From Altererythrobacter xiamenensis (GTDB lineage: Bacteria > Pseudomonadota > Alphaproteobacteria > Sphingomonadales > Sphingomonadaceae): 64,000 nucleotides of DNA. Under the pieces are notes generated by a model. The model was not told the DNA's origin and did no database searches. It saw nothing but the letters and a program-made list of their open reading frames with translations. Positions 62,437 to 64,000 of this stretch are shown in pieces; within the stretch, counting starts at the first letter, position 1; every line of letters starts with the position of its first letter. The translations under genes were made by a program, and so were the position numbers. Where the stretch lies: contig NZ_FXWG01000001.1 in assembly GCF_900177715.1 (NCBI RefSeq), positions 310,001 through 374,000 of the forward strand, in the 5' to 3' direction.

Positions 62437-63276
62437 ATGCCCGATCCGATCGAAAGCCTGCGCATCAAACTCGTCGATCAGGTGCGGGGCGTTTTCAACG
62501 ATGTCGAGGGCGGACAGCAGCCGGTGCCACCTTCCGACGAGGCGCTGTTCGAGCGCGATTCGCCGATCCGCATGGTCCATGCCGATATCGTGGGCATGAT
62601 GGTCGGCGGGATTCGCGGCCTGCTGCTGCAGATGCTCCACCCGCATGCGCTGCAGGGCGTGCTCGATCATTCGAACTTTCGTGCGGACATGCATGGGCGC
62701 CTGCGACGCACCGCGCGTTTCATAGCCGTCACGACCTTCGGGCACAGAGACGACGCACACAAGGCCATAGAGCGGGTCAACCGTATCCATGCCAAGGTGA
62801 GCGGCACCCTGCCCGACGGGACCGCCTATTCCGCGAGCAATCCGCGCACGCTTGCCTGGGTTCACGTAGTCGAAGCGACCAGTTTCCTTGCCGCCTACAA
62901 GCGCCATGTCCGGCCCGACATGCCGGGCCATGAGCAGGACGAATATTTCCGGCAATTCGCGCTGATCGCGCGCGCGCTTGGCGCCGATCCCGTCCCTGAA
63001 AACCGCAACGAAGCCGAGGCGCTGCTGCGCGAGCTACGCCGCGATCTTCGCACATCGCCCGAAGCGCGGGAGATCGCACAACTCGTGCTGACCCAGCGAC
63101 CAGAGGGCGCGCCGCCCGCCGTCCAGGCAATGCTCGGCGCAGAGGCGGTCGCAATGCTGCCAAGCTTTGCGCGTTCCATGCTGGGTCTGGAGCGTCCCGG
63201 TCTCGCCGCACTTCCAGCGCGCGCCGCCACCTGGGGTGTCGGCAAGACACTGCGATGGGCGTTCCGCCAAAATTGA
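62437..63276 (+). CDS. MpaB-type oxygenase-like protein (DUF2236)
   Basis: The 279-aa protein has the DUF2236 pattern: SPIRMVHADIVGMMVGGIRGLLLQMLHPHALQGVLDHSNF near residues 40-80, where the HPHA-x-G-x2-DHS histidines and Asp bind heme in characterised relatives, then TFGHRDDAHKAIERVNRIH. Relatives include latex-clearing proteins and MpaB. The substrate is unknown. Confidence 0.87.
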   Translation: MPDPIESLRIKLVDQVRGVFNDVEGGQQPVPPSDEALFERDSPIRMVHADIVGMMVGGIRGLLLQMLHPHALQGVLDHSNFRADMHGRLRRTARFIAVTTFGHRDDAHKAIERVNRIHAKVSGTLPDGTAYSASNPRTLAWVHVVEATSFLAAYKRHVRPDMPGHEQDEYFRQFALIARALGADPVPENRNEAEALLRELRRDLRTSPEAREIAQLVLTQRPEGAPPAVQAMLGAEAVAMLPSFARSMLGLERPGLAALPARAATWGVGKTLRWAFRQN

Positions 63277-63337
63277 CTGCATGCAACCAGGCGAAATGTA
63301 GTATATCCCCGCCGTCGGACGATGGGAGGGATTGCCA

Positions 63338-63697
63338 ATGTATATCGCGGTAGCTGCGCTTTCGGTGCCGGAATCCAACAGGCAGGCATATCTCGAAGCG
63401 GCCGAGTTCATGGCGAATTGGTCGATGAGTCACGGCGCTCTGGAAGTGATGGAGGCGTGGGAAGCATATGTTCCCGACGGCAAGAATACCGACCTTCGCA
63501 AGGCCGTAGCCGCGCCCGACGGCGAGAAGATCGTTACCGGATGGGTGATCTGGCCCGACAAGGAAACGCTGGAGAAAGCCAAGGAAGCCATGGGACGGGG
63601 TGAAGGATTTGAAGGCTATCCTGCCGGCGATCCGCCCTTCGACCCATCGCGCCTGATCTTCGGAGAGTTCGAACCGCTATTGACGAAAGGGCGATGA
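63338..63697 (+). CDS. DUF1428-family protein
   Basis: The 119-aa protein fits DUF1428 (YbaA-like), a ferredoxin-like alpha/beta dimeric-barrel fold: MYIAVAALSVPESNRQAYLE, GALEVMEAWEAYVPDGK, VTGWVIWPDKETLEKA and a final FDPSRLIFGEFEPLL. GGGAGGG precedes the ATG at 63338. The function is unknown; it is followed by a GST gene 4 bp later. Confidence 0.87.
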   Translation: MYIAVAALSVPESNRQAYLEAAEFMANWSMSHGALEVMEAWEAYVPDGKNTDLRKAVAAPDGEKIVTGWVIWPDKETLEKAKEAMGRGEGFEGYPAGDPPFDPSRLIFGEFEPLLTKGR

Positions 63698-63701
63698 ACC
63701 C

Positions 63702-64000
63702 ATGGCCGATTTCACATTCTACACCGTCGCGATGAGCCGGGGGCAGATCGCGCGCTGGGCGCTGCACGAAGCGGGTGCCGACTACGATCAGGTCGTGTTC
63801 GACTGGGCGACGCGCCCCGACAGCTTCAAGCAGATCAACCCCATGAACAAGGTGCCGACGCTCGTCCACCACCATGGCGATCACGACCACGTCGTGACCG
63901 AGGCGGCGGCGATCTGCCATTATCTCGCCGAAACCCATCCCGATGCCGGCTTGCTGCCCGACGCCCACGAGAAGGCATCCTATTTCCGCTGGCTTTTCTT
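63702..64000 (+). CDS. Glutathione S-transferase, truncated by window end
   Basis: The first 99 residues form the thioredoxin-like N-terminal GST domain: FTFYTVAMSRGQIARWALHEAG, the cis-Pro motif NKVPTLV and the glutathione-binding EAAAICHYLAE. The reading frame runs past base 64000, so the C-terminal helical domain is not in view. It probably forms a unit with the DUF1428 gene. Confidence 0.88.
   Translation, partial: MADFTFYTVAMSRGQIARWALHEAGADYDQVVFDWATRPDSFKQINPMNKVPTLVHHHGDHDHVVTEAAAICHYLAETHPDAGLLPDAHEKASYFRWLF

Overview
The window looks like the chromosome of a Sphingomonadales bacterium, most likely Erythrobacteraceae (Erythrobacter/Qipengyuania-like). The support is high GC, dense gene packing with many ATGA/TGATG overlaps, an alphaproteobacterial two-piece tmRNA with tag ANDNEALALAA, an aa3-type cta operon that runs on into thrC, a CobS-type AAA+ ATPase, and the lptD-surA-pdxA-rsmA order. 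I see no phage, integrase, IS element, rRNA, tRNA or CRISPR array. Most of the window is core genome with small accessory islands.

Layout. 0.1-3.3 kb (minus): pepA, a DUF2256 zinc-ribbon protein, holC, a lipoprotein and ndk. 3.4-9.8 kb (plus): lptD, surA-like, pdxA and rsmA (outer-membrane assembly, vitamin B6, 16S rRNA methylation), then a PilZ protein. 9.8-15.5 kb: malate synthase G facing an M20 amidohydrolase-astA-astB arginine-succinyltransferase cluster. 15.6-17.3 kb: two small membrane proteins, the split tmRNA and mscL. 17.4-21 kb: LemA, two TPM-domain proteins, Nudix, SDR. 21-21.6 kb: a minus-strand mini-operon of two near-identical ~40-aa membrane peptides and a PspC-domain protein behind a sigma-54-like promoter. 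21.8-32.2 kb: recF, a TesA-like esterase divergent from a YbbA/YbbP ABC system, a glycine-zipper protein, rarD, pyrC, an ATP-grasp protein and a patatin. 32.3-36.6 kb: ygfZ, a TetR regulator, two ferritin-like PF10118 paralogues and a diacylglycerol-kinase-type protein between them. 36.6-40 kb: GNAT, rpmA/rplU, a lipoprotein, an FNR-type regulator and a membrane protein with a perfect FNR box upstream.

40-51.3 kb is one long minus-strand series: ctaC, ctaD, ctaB, a 41-aa protein, ctaG, ctaE, DUF983, SURF1, thrC, an rRNA methyltransferase, folB, an unknown protein, moaA, moaD and moaE. It couples cytochrome oxidase assembly to threonine, pterin and molybdopterin genes. 51.5-56 kb (plus): pyrE, pdxJ, a membrane protein, acpS, lepB, a DUF3089 hydrolase and ruvX. 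56-58 kb (minus): a three-gene cassette of a 52-aa peptide, a gene with an in-frame amber stop and a cupin-like HxH protein. It resembles a ribosomally made, modified peptide (RiPP) locus and is the best candidate for an undescribed system. 58.1-64 kb: two PaaI thioesterases, a PBP1A-type penicillin-binding protein, cobS, an MpaB-type protein, DUF1428 and the start of a GST, cut by the window edge.

Start codons were moved from the longest reading frame where family length, Shine-Dalgarno sequence or gene overlap supported it. Functions come from recognised motifs and family memory, with no database search.
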